Source: Embiotoca jacksoni
Taxonomy: Eukaryota; Chordata; Actinopteri; Embiotocidae
DNA length: 64,000 bases
NCBI GenBank assembly: GCA_022577435.1
Contig: JAKOON010000084.1
Coordinates: 248,001-312,000, forward strand
Direction: 5' to 3'
Shown here: positions 35,928-49,260 of the stretch, in pieces
Numbering within the stretch: position 1 is the first letter of the stretch
Layout of the letters: each line of letters begins with the position of its first letter
Notes under the pieces: model-generated
Databases searched by the model: none
Told to the model about the DNA's origin: nothing
What the model saw: only the letters and a program-made list of their open reading frames with translations
Made by a program: the position numbers and the translations under genes

Positions 35928-36610
35928 CAGAAGGTGCAAAGTTCATTTTAACAAGTGGATATTTGCCTGTGCCTTTTATGGTATCCAGGTGTACAAACAT
36001 TATTTTTTAAAGCTACTTATGATTGATCATTATGTTAGATGCTGGATACTGTTACAGATTCAGTACTATAACTGTCATTGGACTGCCAAAGCAAGTCTTG
36101 CAGTTGAACCCTGAAATGATAGCAGCCACCAACTCTGTGCAACAGGACAAAGGGATGAGTGGAAAAATGCAGGCTGCATGATTTCCTCTTTAAGGAGGTT
36201 CACGTTAGAAATAGAGAGAAAGCAAACAGATTTATATTTCATCATAAAAGTTCAGCAAAAACTAATCTGTGAAGTTCCATTTTGAATTATTTAAAACTCT
36301 TGCTCGCAAGAGGCACAAGAAATGTCCCGAACAATGCATGAAGACCCGAGTTCAGAAGCTCCTCAGTCCTGCTGCAAAAAGAAAAGAGATACAAAGCTGT
36401 GCAGCCCCTGGACTCATTGTCAAACTTTCATAGAGCATTTCTATAAAGAAACAGAATATTAAGAAGAGTCTGGACAAAACAAGCAATTTAAAGATGTTAC
36501 CTTTGGCTCTGAGAGATTTTTTTTTTGTAGGTTTTCGATCAGACAACATCTCAGCAATTTATCCTGCTCATAGTTTATTATCTAGATTTGGATTATAGAG
36601 TCAAAGTTAC

Positions 36611-36642
<32 letters not shown>

Positions 36643-37436
36643 TATTCTGCGTGTGTACTATTTTTAATTATATTTTTTTTTGGTGAATATTTGTATGCAT
36701 TGGGGTGTTTTATCTGTTATTACTCTGTTATTACAGTTTGTCAGCTATTTGCTATTAAAACAGTTATTGCCCATAAATGCAAATAGGCACAACTGAAACT
36801 GAAAATGGAGAAACACTGAGCACCTGCAGCCACATTTCAGAACACTCCTGTTGCACGACGCATTAGTGATTGTTTTGCCACCGCTTCAGTAAATCAGTGG
36901 ATATCCGAGAGGCTATGCTAACTTTAGTGTGTCATGCTCACGATGAAATTTATTTGTCGAGTAACTGCTGACCTTTGTTCTCACAGGTCAAAGTTCAACA
37001 GGCCAGCAGGGACAGTGTGGAGTTTCTTTTTCTGTTCCGAGTCTGAAGTAGTTCCCTCATTTAAGTGAAACTCGGATGAGACAAAAGAAAAGGGTGCAGA
37101 TATTATGGTAAAGAGGAGGTGAAACCTGAAATGTGTCAGGGGGTTGACGCTCGTGTAAAAAAAACCAACAGAAACTTGCTCTTGTCCCATTTTAAAAAGT
37201 AGCAGCTCTTTCAAACCTGAGCCTTTCCTCGCACAAAGTGTGGGATAAATTTAGGATTTATCTGTAGCACTGACTGCATGTTGTATTTCAGAACCCAACG
37301 ATCCACATCTTCTGCAAGTCACCGGGAACATTTCTGAACAAGCAGGGACAAGAATGACAAGCATGTGGGAAGTGAACCGATTACTGCACGTGATGACTCA
37401 AGAAATGTGGCATGAGGAAGAATCTCATGCCAGCGT

Positions 37437-37437
<1 letters not shown>

Positions 37438-37520
<83 letters not shown>
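37438..37520. repeat. (CA)n microsatellite
   Basis: 83-base uninterrupted CA array, one of the purest in the window. A shorter CA array of about 28 bases lies at 38704-38731. Confidence 0.95.
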
Positions 37521-37523
<3 letters not shown>

Positions 37524-40500
37524 TCAGGAACAAGTTCGGAGACTGTCTGTAAAGTGAGAACTGCTGATGTTCAGTTGGAGTTAGAGAAATGCAACAGTCA
37601 CGCTGACAAATGCACATTCATGATGTTATTCTGACAGGGACAAACAATGAAGTCTTATCAGACTTCATCTCAACTGTATTGCATATTCCAAATTAATTAT
37701 CACTATCAGGTCATCATTGCATACTCACAGTAAACTCAGTAGGCATTTGCTGTACCACCAGCTCAAAGTCCAGGCAACTGATTGTACGATCACTTTATGA
37801 CAAAAGGTGAAGGCCTCGGTCAGAGCTGAGTGGAAAAGGGACGAGGTCAGGACAAAGGGCCAGTAAAGTAATCAGTATGGAGCTCTGTAAATTGTGTCAC
37901 ACAGCTCAGAAAGTAACAAGTGGAGGGTTTTTACCAAATCAGAACAAGAAGGTAAATGAAACAGACTTTCCTGCTATTGTTAAAGCCTACAAGAACTCAT
38001 TGTACTCTCCTATTTGGAAAACCCACCTATCGCCACCTGGCTCCAATAATGTATTGCTGGACTTCCATAAAGTTGACCCACAAGAGTCAGATTAAAAAAT
38101 TAAAAAATGTAAGCAGCCGAAGCCAAAATATCCAGATTTTTATGTCTGTTTATGATCACTCTAGAATAAAACACTGGGTCATACATTTCCCATTATGCAA
38201 CTCAATTTCTGTTTCAAATAAAAGTCTCAACACACATAACCCAGATGCTCCTTCTGATGGGCAAACTGAAAAGCACATGTGAAATCGGTGGAGTACATAA
38301 GAAATTCAGAATCATGCAGAAGGACAAGAGCGTGACAGGATTTCATCACTGCATAAAATCCCAACAAAACAACCCAGAAGAAGATGAAAGAATCCTAATG
38401 TCACTGAGGATGTTACACAAGGGGGAACTTAAAATGACAACAGGGAACACAAATACGAGTCGGAAAGTTTTTAGTTTTTTTTTTTTTTCCAAACATCTTG
38501 AGTTACAAATAGAAGCGCGTGGCACAAGGAAGAAATTATCCTGATTACATTCAACACTGTTGGACACAATTGAGATGATTCAATGTGGTTATAAGATATT
38601 TAAGACAGTGAGGAATGAAAACTGAAATTATGATATACGTCAAGACTGAGCCATTCACTTGCACGCAGACGGATTGACTTACAACAACCCTCCCCACCTA
38701 CACAAACACACACACACACACACACACACACAAAGGAGTCTGAGTTACTATTAATCAGGAGCCACATGAAAGGCTGCTCCTCCCTCCAGCCACTGCGACT
38801 CTGTTCATCTCACAGTTTCAAAGACATGTCGGGTGGAGGAAGAGGCTCACACTGTGGGTCACACTGAGGCCACTTCCTCTGCCGCCCACCCCGAATCCCT
38901 TCCAAAATTATGTCTGCCTCCTCATCCTCCCTCAGTCTGCCTTTACTTCCTTTCTCGTCACGCTCCGTCCATTTCTCAGCACAAGTAGGTCACTAGGTCC
39001 ACCTGGCTCATTCATGCAAATAATCTTTTTTTTTGTTTGTTTAAAACAGATTGTAGATACACCACCGGAGTTTAAATCCATTGTATGTCCATAGACAGCT
39101 CAAGTGTGCTTTTCTAAACGGTGCCATCAAAAAGAAAATCTAAAACAAAACTCAACTGTTGTAAAGTCAGAAGTGCTTCAACATACGGGGGTGGGGGGCT
39201 GCACACAGAGATGTCATTGTTTTTTCTTTTCAGATGGAGCCAGTATGAAATGTCTTAACTGCAGATTTTGCGACTGATTGCTCATGTTGAGCAAAACAAA
39301 ATTGCTCCACATAATCAGATAACACTAGTTTTCCAATAAGAGGCGTGTCGAGAGTGAACATTGCTTATTTGGCACAGTTCAGAGAGGTAATTGCACAAGG
39401 AGCCACTGCACGACAAGCATTCCAGGACAAAATGCGACGCCTTGTTCTACCGTGTACCGTGAAGAAAAGAAGAGACTAAATGACTCTATAAATCACGGTC
39501 AAACAAAGCCGTGGAGTGCTTTAAAAGTGAATGAATCTGACAGAGTGTGAATGAGGCACCTGATCTGAGCAAAGGGGGAGACAACTGAGGCTGCGGACGA
39601 GGACACAGGCGGTGATTGTGCATCCCTTGGACACCTGTTTGTGCTCCAGAAAGAAGAACAGCGAGGCATCGGACAAAAAAGTGTGGGGCCCAGGCGACTT
39701 TCAAGGGGACAGTTTCCTCTCTCAAACACAGCCCGGTCACTTGTGGATGCACATAGCTACAGGTGTCGGGCCTCCTTTTTTTTTTTTTTTCCTCAGAGTC
39801 CCAACTAGGCCTCAGTGAGGAAGCACACACACTGGCCTTTGTTTGGGATGCCAGCAAACTTCCCCATAGACTCATAAAGAGCTCTAAAGAAATGAAGGAA
39901 TGCATCAAAGTGACACTGTTTCTCTCTCACCCAGACAGCTGAATTTACATGCCGATTCCACCATAAGCATTATGAATGATTCATCTGTCAGTGGAGCCTT
40001 GAAGCTGGACTGCATGCTTCTCCTGCATCTCAAACTTCCCCCCAGTTAAAAGCACATGCTGCTGAATGAAATCCACACTCTCCTAGAACAATTATCTATA
40101 TCCACAACTCCTAGATATGTGTACCATCACACATATTTGATAACAAATTACACCTCAAAGGGATATCCATTCCTATTCTTCCTTACCTGTCTGACAGGAT
40201 GTTGCTTTACTGGACTGCCCCCTCCCCTTCCTCTGACAGAAAATGCCCATATTTGGGCCACGGTCTTATGAAATGCTCTGCCTGTCAGAGGAAATAACAT
40301 ACGAAGAGAGTTTGTGACCTTACACAAGGTATGGCTTCCTGTGAGTGGGAGTGCTTCAAAGCATTTCACCCAGTCCAACCAGGAAAAAGCAAAGCCTTTA
40401 CTATATCTGCACACTCACATGCACAGGAAGCTGTACGGTTTTATAGGCAATCACACGCAGCAATCCCAGTGTTGGAATGCGGAAGGTCTTATCATAGTTT

Positions 40501-43500
40501 GGGTTTCATTTATGCTAAAATGCATCCATGAAGATACATAGAGGATGCATTATATTGCAAAACCAAGAAGTCCTCAATAAAGAACCAGTAATCATTATGG
40601 CAATCAATATATCGATTGGTTATTCACAAAACATATAGGATTCGGTCTGTACATGTTCTGCAATGTCCCCGTGTTAAGAGACATTACTTGCTGTTTGCAT
40701 AATTATATTTAATTTAGAAAACATATTTTTATGGCAGCATAATTTCACAGACATGTGTTTATCAGTTTACATTAGTGCTTATCATCTTTAGTTTTGCTCT
40801 TCGCGGCTTTTCTTAAATTCTGAAACGTTGTAACTGCCTTTGGCTACATGTCTGAAATTGTTGTACCTGCAGTTGTGTTACCAACAAACAGCAGATGATC
40901 AGGACAGTTTAGCTCATCTGTCTGCCTTTTGTTTTAATGACACTCTGCTTGCATTGGTTACTATAGAGTCCTTCCAGTAAATAATCCGGACCGTAACCTG
41001 ATCTGTACGCACTATCTGAGCCGTCTGACAGGGTGAATAGCTGAAAACTGAAGCACGTCACGGGTGCAACACACACAAAACACACAACACACTCTCAACC
41101 TGCAGGAAAAGGTGTCTTGCACGCACGCACGCACGCACACACACACGTTCTGTCTCTCAGGATAATAAACAGAAATGGTTGAAAAACAATGGAAAAGTTT
41201 AGCGTGTGTTTGGGCCACCTGGCAGTGCCAAAGTGACAGATGGTGGATGTGTGATGTGAGAGAAAGTGTGTGTTGAGAAGATAGGAAGGTTGGTATCAAG
41301 TAGACACGGGGAATAATGTAAACTTTTTCATTCAAATTTGAAAGAGTAAAGTGATGGCTAAACACTGCTCTCCAGTAGCTTGTCAAAGTTTGGCCACCTT
41401 TTTAGGTTTGAGCAAGAAGAGGGAGGCAGAAACCGGTCAGAGTGCGCCACCATGTGGCAGAAAGACGATACTGTAGTAAAGGTACTGACGTTTGGATGAT
41501 GATTACCATGTTATATTAGTGGACTTCAAGAGCCAAAGAAGTTCAGGGCTGTTTTCTATAGTGGTCCCAAGTTGTATGGTCTACTTTAAACTGGTGAAGC
41601 AGTCCACTGTTCTTTCCTGCTCACTATTATTCACTAAATATCCCACACAGAGGACCAGTGTTTCCTCTTGTTCATCCTCACTACCACACAAGGCCCTGGC
41701 TTCAAATTACGTTAAGTATTCAAACACGCGCACACACACAGCTCTAGCTCTAACAGCAAAAACCCACAAAATGTGCTTTAAGGGCCGACGTTCTGCGAGA
41801 GAGACAGTGTGTGTTTGTTCTTCCAGAGAGCTGCTGGGTGTGAGGACACTGACAAACATCATCCGCTCCTGTGACATTACCACTGAGGAAGAGGGGTGTA
41901 TCCTCACATTTCATATGATGTTTTTACTTTTGAAAAATTGGCAACAATTTCATGTTATGATCACCTCTGCATTAAATCATGAACTGGTATTTTACAGCAT
42001 TTTCAAACCCATCCCCTCCCACTTCAACCCACCCAGTCACACTCAAGATGAACCTGTTGGTGGGCAACAGAGAGAAGTCCCTGCAGGTGGCAATTTGAAG
42101 ATCACAATGGGCCTACAAATAGACCTTCTATTGTCAACACGGATCTATAAATAAAATATTCTCCCCGTCTCACTCGTTTACACTTACATCCTGCTGTCTG
42201 TCCACTGCCCTTATGAACGGAAACACACACACAAACATTCAGAGCCCTGTCATGCTGGACTGAATCGTGGTGACATGGTTCAATGTTAAAGGAGCAGTGT
42301 TTGTCCACTCTGAGCTCCTGTAGAAACATGGCGGTGCTCTGTGGAAGAGGACCTGCTCCATATGAAGCCATGAAGGACTCATTCTATGGTAACGAAAACA
42401 CAAAAAGTCTTAGTTTCAGGTGATTATACACTCATGAAAACATGATTATATTATATTTCACTCCTGAATCCTACACACTGAACCTTTATGTAGGTCTGTC
42501 GATTTACGGGTAAAGGCTCAAACTGTAATTTTTTTTTTAATTCATATTTTAAGTGTATCCACATGCATAATTTAAAGGTTTAATAGTTGGAAATACAGCT
42601 GAAACTCATTGTTTTAGGATTTATTGATTAATTAGACAGACAGGTTTTTACAGTATACACTCAGCAGCAGATACAAAAATGTACAAGAACACCACTAGAC
42701 AGGGCAATATGTTGACATGGAGGACAGCAGGCCACGGATTGCATCATAGATGGCAGATATAAGACTTCCTATATGTCATCTGTAAAACCTCAGAAAACAG
42801 AAGAAATGCTCATCACAGTTTTACAGAGGTGAAACATTATATTTTGTCCCATCTGTTAACTTATGAAGCGTCTCATGAATACCGCTGAGGAGGAAGCAAC
42901 ACTTACCACTCCTAAACTAACCTTGACAGTTTGAGGGAAAGCTTCAAATGTAACCTCACATCAGTGTCTACCAGGAACTTCAACCTTGGACATAGTTTAC
43001 ACTCTAAACATACCTGTCTTATCGGCTTCGCTGTCTCTGTCCAATCAGAGCTGAGGATGAACAGCTACGTACCGGCAGCAATCTGAGGCCTCCTGAACAA
43101 CCTCAATAAAATAATAGTCTTGATATGTTAACTTGTTTACATTTATATACCCTGTAAGGAAAAGGATTATTTTACACCTATCAAAATGTATAAAACTTAT
43201 TTATCTTAAGAGATATGGAAAAATTACAAGAAGATGATATCCTAAAATCGGATTGGTTTAATAACCATTTAGACAAAGGATGGATAATATATCATGTATG
43301 ATGTTTGTTCACAGTTCTCTATCGCTAAACAGTTCAAAAATAAAACTAATTCAAACAAAACGCGATGCCAAGCTGACTGTTCATTTATATATTCTATTTT
43401 TTCTCGCACCAGTAAAAACCAAAGAGCTCAGAATCCACACACTGGTTTTACTCATAAGATTCCTAAACACCCAAAAAATATTCCCACAAAAGCTTGTTTT

Positions 43501-45315
43501 CATATGGAGAGGTATTTCGGATTTCCCTGTTAGATCATGACATGTTATCACAGGCCACCCAAACGCTTCGAAGGCACAAACAGGTTCCTAGATACCATAA
43601 ACTGTCAGGAGTTACTGTTTTAATCTACTTTATCATGTGTTGTTTTAAACAAAAATCAGTGAAAATAACTTTAGCCCAAACTGTTTTTTTTACTGTGGCC
43701 AAATTCAGTGAGCAGAATTTGAGCTGGAAAAGTCTCCACTCAGCATGCAGATGATGAAAAAAGTTGCTTTTGTCAGTCAATCTGAGTCAGTGTTTTGTTT
43801 GTGACTGCTTCTAAGGCTGAAAATCTCAGGCAATTTATATAATCAGTCCATTTAAAGTCATTTATCAAGGAAAAATTACCCATAATCACAAATCTGAGTT
43901 TCTTAAAAGTGAATAATTATCCTGTACTACATGTCACTGTTAATTTTGAGGGCTTTTGCTGATCAGACAAAACAAAATCATTTAAATATGTCTGTCAGGG
44001 AAAATTAAAAGATGCACAATAAGTTGCTGTGCTAGTTGTTCCCTTAATAACTGGGCTTTAAATGATTAGATCACGTTTTAACTCATTTTATTTGCAAAAG
44101 AAAACTCAAAGAACATTGTTCCTACGCTGCTGAGTGACATTTATTTGAGAATAAAACTAAGTTAAACCTGAAGGAGGACATTTAAGATGACCTCAATAGG
44201 TGTTGAAGAGGAAGTTGTGGGTATAAAGTGCTTCATATAGATTTTAGGTACTCCATATTTGGGTGGCGGCCCCGGTTCTACTTTTGTGGCTGATAAGACT
44301 CTCCTCCACTCAGACTGACAAACAAATCTATCTGAACATGAGCACTTCTTTTGTGACAATGAATCAGAATCATAAAATCTTGACACATTCTCAGCAACGA
44401 GGGGAAATTAGGTCTGGTAAACTACCTTTCCTCCCTATCTGAGATGGTTGCCGTGACAACACTTCCTACTTGGCGAATGTGAACATCTGATGTTGATGTC
44501 AACCTGATTAGTACGTGAGCACTTGCAGTTCCTGTCTTCCTGAAGTCAGCAGTGGAAAAATCGACCTTCATCTTTCCTTAACTTTATGCAGTAACATTTC
44601 ACTTCCTGCAGTTTAAAGATGCAAAAATAAATAAAGCAATTTCTTGGAAAAATGACTCCGCTTTCGACGGTACATGTTACCGAGTTGGCCTATTTTGAGA
44701 TCACAGAAAGGGATCAAGTAACGCTTGGTATTTCATAAAAGCAAGTAATTCTGCTGCCAAACCAACAGATGGGTGTGACTGTATATCCGCAGTGTCACCA
44801 CCACTCCTCTCAGTACATCTGCTCCTGGGTAGGGTGGAATTCAAGCAAACCAGACACTGTAGGCAAGGCCTTGTGACTACCAACACACACAATGCAGAGC
44901 ATACACAGACACACACCACAAATACCGAGCTGGGAAAGCCTTTGAGGTCTAGTCTACTACTGCATCTCTACAGACCTCTGAACTGCAGAAAGATCTTTGA
45001 GAGAGGAAAAGCTGTGGAGTTCTTGTTACTGTGTGTGTGTAGTTTGCGCAACGTTTAAACGAGTCTTAGGCAAAAAAAAAAAATGTTATTAAGATGACTT
45101 TTAGTGGAGCTTTGTCAGGCACACGTTTAGACCTTCAATCCGACATTATGGACGACTGTCAAATAACGTTTTTCAGAAAATCAATTGAAAAAAACATTGA
45201 TGGAAAATTTAACCAGACTGCAATGTTTAATTATTTTCCCAATTTAATTTAAATACCGGACAAATCAAGTTACTTCATCATATTGATACAGAAAGGACAG
45301 AAATATAATGTAGTA

Positions 45316-45352
45316 ATATATATATATATATATATATAATATATAATATAAG
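45316..45352. repeat. (AT)n microsatellite
   Basis: TA dinucleotide array degenerating into ATATAATATAATATA. Self-complementary and cruciform-prone. Confidence 0.9.
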
Positions 45353-45812
45353 TAGTGCCAGATATTGATTAGATCCTGTTTAGAGAAACTGTTTGTTCTT
45401 CTTGCAGTACTTTTCATATTTCTGTCAAAGTTGACATCAAATGTCTCAGATTCATAATCTTGTTCACTATAATCAAATGGTTCCTGAGATCAATACAAAT
45501 GTTGCCATTTTTAGAATATATCTTTCTGAATTAAAAAAAAGTTTATCATTTAAACTACGTATGGTTTTGTCAATAAAATATCAGAAATAATGAAAAATGT
45601 CTATCAGAGTTTTGCAGCGTTCAATGTGAATTTCTTCAATGTTATGTTTGAAGCCAACAGCCAGAGATACTCAGTGTGCCATCATAAAACAGAGAAGAGC
45701 AGAAAATATTCCAGACGACCAGAGAATGATTGGTATTTTCACCAATCATGAGAATGTTTTAGGGCTTCATTATTTTACAGTTGCCGGTTAATTTTCTTTC
45801 TAAAAACTAATT

Positions 45813-46047
45813 CAGTGATTCCCAAACTTTGTGCCACCAACGGGACACACGAGCCCTGGAATGCTCTAATTAATAAAAGTAGTCTTTGATTTTGAAACAT
45901 TATTTATTATTATTAATGATTTAGTCTTTCTTGGGCAACGGCGTGGTTACATTATTTAATGAAAAAAATTGTTGTATCTGCAGGGAGAAGGCATATTTGG
46001 TGAATTTGGTTTTGGTACACACGATCTGAAATGTTTGAGAACCTCTG
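45813..46047. mobile_element. hAT-type MITE with TSD
   Basis: The 235-bp element starts CAGTGATTCCCAAACTTT. Its other end, complemented, reads CAGAGGTTCTCAAACATT, so the terminal inverted repeats agree at 14 of 18 positions. It is flanked by an 8-bp target-site duplication, AACTAATT and AACTAACT (7 of 8). The interior is AT-rich and non-coding. It belongs to the broad CAGTGGTTCCCAAAC group of vertebrate hAT elements and is related in terminus, but not in interior, to the element at 12885-13456. Confidence 0.8.
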
Positions 46048-46730
46048 AACTAACTGATTAACGGACTGATCCTTTCGATAACTATTGTAAACATGTTACA
46101 TTGCTTTGAAAACGAACCAAAACTGAAACAACATCAGAACAATACATTTTTTTAAATGCGTCTCTACATAAGGACGGATCAAAACGAGGCTCCAAGTTGA
46201 CATCGTGAGTCAATCAATACACGTCTGATTTGAATTTGGTCCGTTGCCATTTGTTTTTATGGGCTCTCTTGTACGACAAGCGCTTTACAGACGATTGGAT
46301 CTTTAAGCACCTAAAAAAAATGTACATGAATTTCAGCCAGACGGAGAAAACTGTGACTATTTGATTTCCTCACTGAAGGTGGATCGTCATTCTGGTGCGC
46401 TGTGGTCAAAACCTTGACAACATTCAGTTAGCTGTCATTAAAAAGCTCACATCATCTCTGTGAGAAGCACAACCATCAAACTCTTACTACACTCACTAAT
46501 CAAGATAGTTGTTAATTAGCTTTCTATTAATCGACTAATGTTAATAATAGCCTAATTACGTAAGCTCTAAATAGCCCTGTACACGACAGAAATCAGTGTT
46601 TCCAAAAGTGCGTAGCTACGTTATCACTATAAGAGTTAGAAACAGAGTGTGAATGAACTCTTTGATGTTATAACATATACTTTAGAAGATGTACTTTTAG
46701 AAACATATACTTTACTTGTTAGCCTGTTAA

Positions 46731-46864
46731 ATGTGTGTGTGCGTGTGCGTGCGTGTGTGTGTGTGTGTGTGTGCGCGTGTGTGTGTCATATTGAGAAAAT
46801 ATGTGAATCACTCAACCCAGAAAGGAAGTAGTAAGATCACTGAGGCAAGCACACACACGCACAC

Positions 46865-46908
<44 letters not shown>
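46731..46908. repeat. Opposed (GT)n and (CA)n arrays
   Basis: A GT array at 46731-46787 and a CA array at 46850-46908 are separated by about 62 bases. Together they form an inverted-repeat-like pair able to pair on a single strand. Confidence 0.95.
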
Positions 46909-46909
<1 letters not shown>

Positions 46910-47630
46910 GAGTCCTGCTTCGACAAACTCTGCACTGCCGGGAATCCGCACACAACACGATGAGGAAACAGATCCTGGCTGACGAGAGGCTCGGCCGGTG
47001 GCCTCCACTACCTCTTCCTCCTGCCTGTTTGTCAAAAGCTCATCTGGAGAGCTGCCGATCGAGTCGGGCAGCATTCTGTGTCTTAGAGGTGCGTGCCGCT
47101 TCCAGAGCAGCCGGTTCACTGAGAAGGTATTACAGCATGGGTTACAGCTGCGTGTGCCACATTCCACATGATCCCAACAGTTCATTCCTTGTTCCACAAG
47201 TTAAACTCACGGGGAGACAGAGGGAGGAGATTCAAAATCGATCCCGCACTCGGTGTCAAGCTGTGCAGGAAGTTCCCTTCCACGTCTTTTTCTCATCTGA
47301 TCCTCGCGTTAAGCAGGGCTTTCTTCCCATCTCAAACACTGACCTCCCTCCCTCCCTCCCTCCTCCTCTTCCTCCTCCTCCGGCTGCTAATCAATTTACA
47401 TGCATCACACGTCACGTTAAATCCTGCCAGCAATCCGGGCTAACCTAGTCACACAACTCCGAATGCAACCCGTGCCACCAAAAGCTGGTAGAGAGAGGTA
47501 ATGAGTTCTAGAGATGGAGTCTGTCGGTCACATGTTCTTACCGCAATATGAAAAACATCTCAATAAGCATCATTGGAGGAACTGTGGTTCTACTATAATT
47601 CATGTGAATGTACAGATTTTTTGCCAATAC

Positions 47631-47659
47631 GGGGGGGGGGGGGGGGGGGGGGGGGGGGG
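47631..47659. repeat. 29-base poly-G tract
   Basis: Uninterrupted run of 29 G on the + strand, about 1.4 kb into the inferred gng12 first intron. Poly-Gly frames here are artefacts. Confidence 0.95.
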
Positions 47660-48091
47660 TGTCTGTTTCAAAGACCTGCAGCAGACAGCCTTGTGACCGG
47701 ACCCAACAGCAAAGGACAAGGCAGCCGTTCATGGGTGTCGTCACCTTCACTTCTTCACAACAACACGAAGCTGCACGATCCTGCTACAAAAGAGCACGTT
47801 AGTGTGACAGACTTTGTTGCACTTGTTCATGTCTGCGTGTTTGTATCTTCTAAATCCCGAGGCACTTCTTCTTGGCTGGCGTCTGTCACAAGCTCCTTCA
47901 AAATAAAGACACCGATTCAAGCCACGCCACGCCACGCCACAGGAGCGGTGCGCTCCTCCTCAGCTCCCAGTGTGTGCGGTGTGACCCACTCATGACGACG
48001 AGAGTCGAGAGGAGACTTTGATGGCGGTGAATGGGGTACTAATGAGTTGGCCTTATCAATGGCCAGTCTGTATTCTGTCCTCCTAACGGCC

Positions 48092-48113
48092 GGGGGGGGG
48101 GGGGGGGGGGGGG
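48092..48113. repeat. 22-base poly-G tract
   Basis: A second long G run, 460 bases from the one at 47631. Shorter G runs occur at about 48362-48374 and 48950-48962, giving a cluster of quadruplex-forming tracts just inside the inferred gng12 transcription unit. Confidence 0.95.
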
Positions 48114-48998
48114 ACACATCAACAGAACTGTTGATGTCCCATGTAAACATCTCATCCAGCTCCCTGTGTGGTGGGCCTCCAGCATCAAACATCACACCAG
48201 GCTCATAAGCTCATTGGCTCATGCTGGGCTACACCAGCCACTACCTGTTGCATAACCGACTAATGAGAAGGAAGTGGCTGGTCTACATCTTTCTAAAAGT
48301 GCTGTTCTGCTCAGAAATAATCCGTTTCAAAAATAAATGTGGCAAAACATGAGGGTTAAGGTGGGGGGGGGGGGGCCTTTGGGGAATAATCCGGGGGAGA
48401 GAAGGCCGAGGCAGCAGCAGCTGAGTGAGCCTTCAGCTCAGGCTGTCACCTGTTGAATGCCACATTCGCGAAACAATCCGTGTTTGCCTGCGTGTGCGTG
48501 TGTGCGTGTGCGTGTGTGTGTGTGTGTGTGCGTGCGTGCGTGCGCGGCCACTGGACATGAAGTACATGAAACACCCGCTGGGTCAAAATGCGCTGCGGTG
48601 CCACCAAAAAGTGTTGCACAAACGGATGAGCACCGTGAAAGCTGGCAGCTGACAGTAAATGTGTAAAAGAACAACAGACCGAGAAACCAACTGTTGCTTC
48701 GGCAAAAAATAAAATAAATAAATAAAAAGCGCGTCACGTCGGCTGTTTATGTGACATTTTTTTTATCGACATATGTCAGTCTTACCTGGCCGCTCGAGCA
48801 GTGTCTCCTTTCACTGAAGCCAAACTGTATCCGTCAACAGACTGGGAGGAGACCTTTCCCGCTGCTCTGTCGCTCACGGCGCAGTGTCACAACTACAGTA
48901 ATGTGTTCACAGCCACAGACCGAGAGATGGAGAGAGAGAGAGAGATGGAGGGGGGGGGGGGGAGAAGAAAAAAAAAAACAGCTGGACGCGGAGCTCAC

Positions 48999-49260
48999 TG
49001 TCGACTTCAAAGCTGCCGATGCCTCGCGCGCGCTCTCACTTTCGGCTTGACAGTCGGTGTCAATGTTTTGAATCGTCGTTTTACTTTTTCTTCTTCGCCA
49101 GTACGTCCGGTCTCCCCGCCTCTCCTTTTTCCTTTCCTCCTCCACTTTGGATGCTTCGCGACGACAGCAGCCGAATTTTGTCGGGAGGGGAGAGGCGGAC
49201 CAAACCGAGACTCAAGCGTCAAACTCGCTCCTTGTTGACGTTTTACTTCCGGGGATTTTC
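48999..49260 (-). promoter_or_regulatory. gng12: Probable gng12 CpG promoter and non-coding first exon
   Basis: This is one of the few CpG-rich stretches in the window and lies upstream of gng12 in the right orientation. Read on the - strand it has an ETS-type site (CCCCGGAAGT, 49254-49245) next to a CRE-like half (ACGTCA, about 49241-49236), typical of a TATA-less CpG promoter. A splice-donor-like site (GACA then GTGAGC) lies at 48999/48998. The inferred exon would therefore run from about 49.2 kb to 48999. This is inference; a more distant first exon is possible. Confidence 0.45.

Larger units (their letters stand above)
26051..48998 (-). other. gng12: gng12 first intron (about 23 kb), inferred
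   Basis: The stretch runs from the acceptor of the ATG exon to the inferred donor of a CpG-rich non-coding exon near 49.0 kb. It contains no recognisable second gene. It holds several GT/CA arrays, A runs, a hAT-type MITE at 45813-46047, poly-G tracts near 47.6 and 48.1 kb, and two candidate conserved elements. Stretches such as 30.0-33.9 kb, 38.8-41.0 kb and 42.2-45.2 kb show nothing I can name. The longest chance frame (220 codons at 41492-42154) has no recognisable domain. Confidence 0.6.

Noticed and set aside
41492..42154. 220-codon + strand frame in the gng12 intron
   Set aside because: No recognisable domain, low-complexity stretches, no splice or start context of note, and it runs through CA-rich sequence. 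Judged a chance frame.
46960..47448. 162-codon + strand frame near the gng12 5' region
   Set aside because: No domain recognised, Leu/Pro tail comes from a CCT repeat, and it is antisense to the gng12 intron.
48801..49238. 145-codon frame across the CpG-rich segment
   Set aside because: GC-rich DNA lacks stops by chance; no domain recognised. The segment is better explained as a promoter and non-coding exon.
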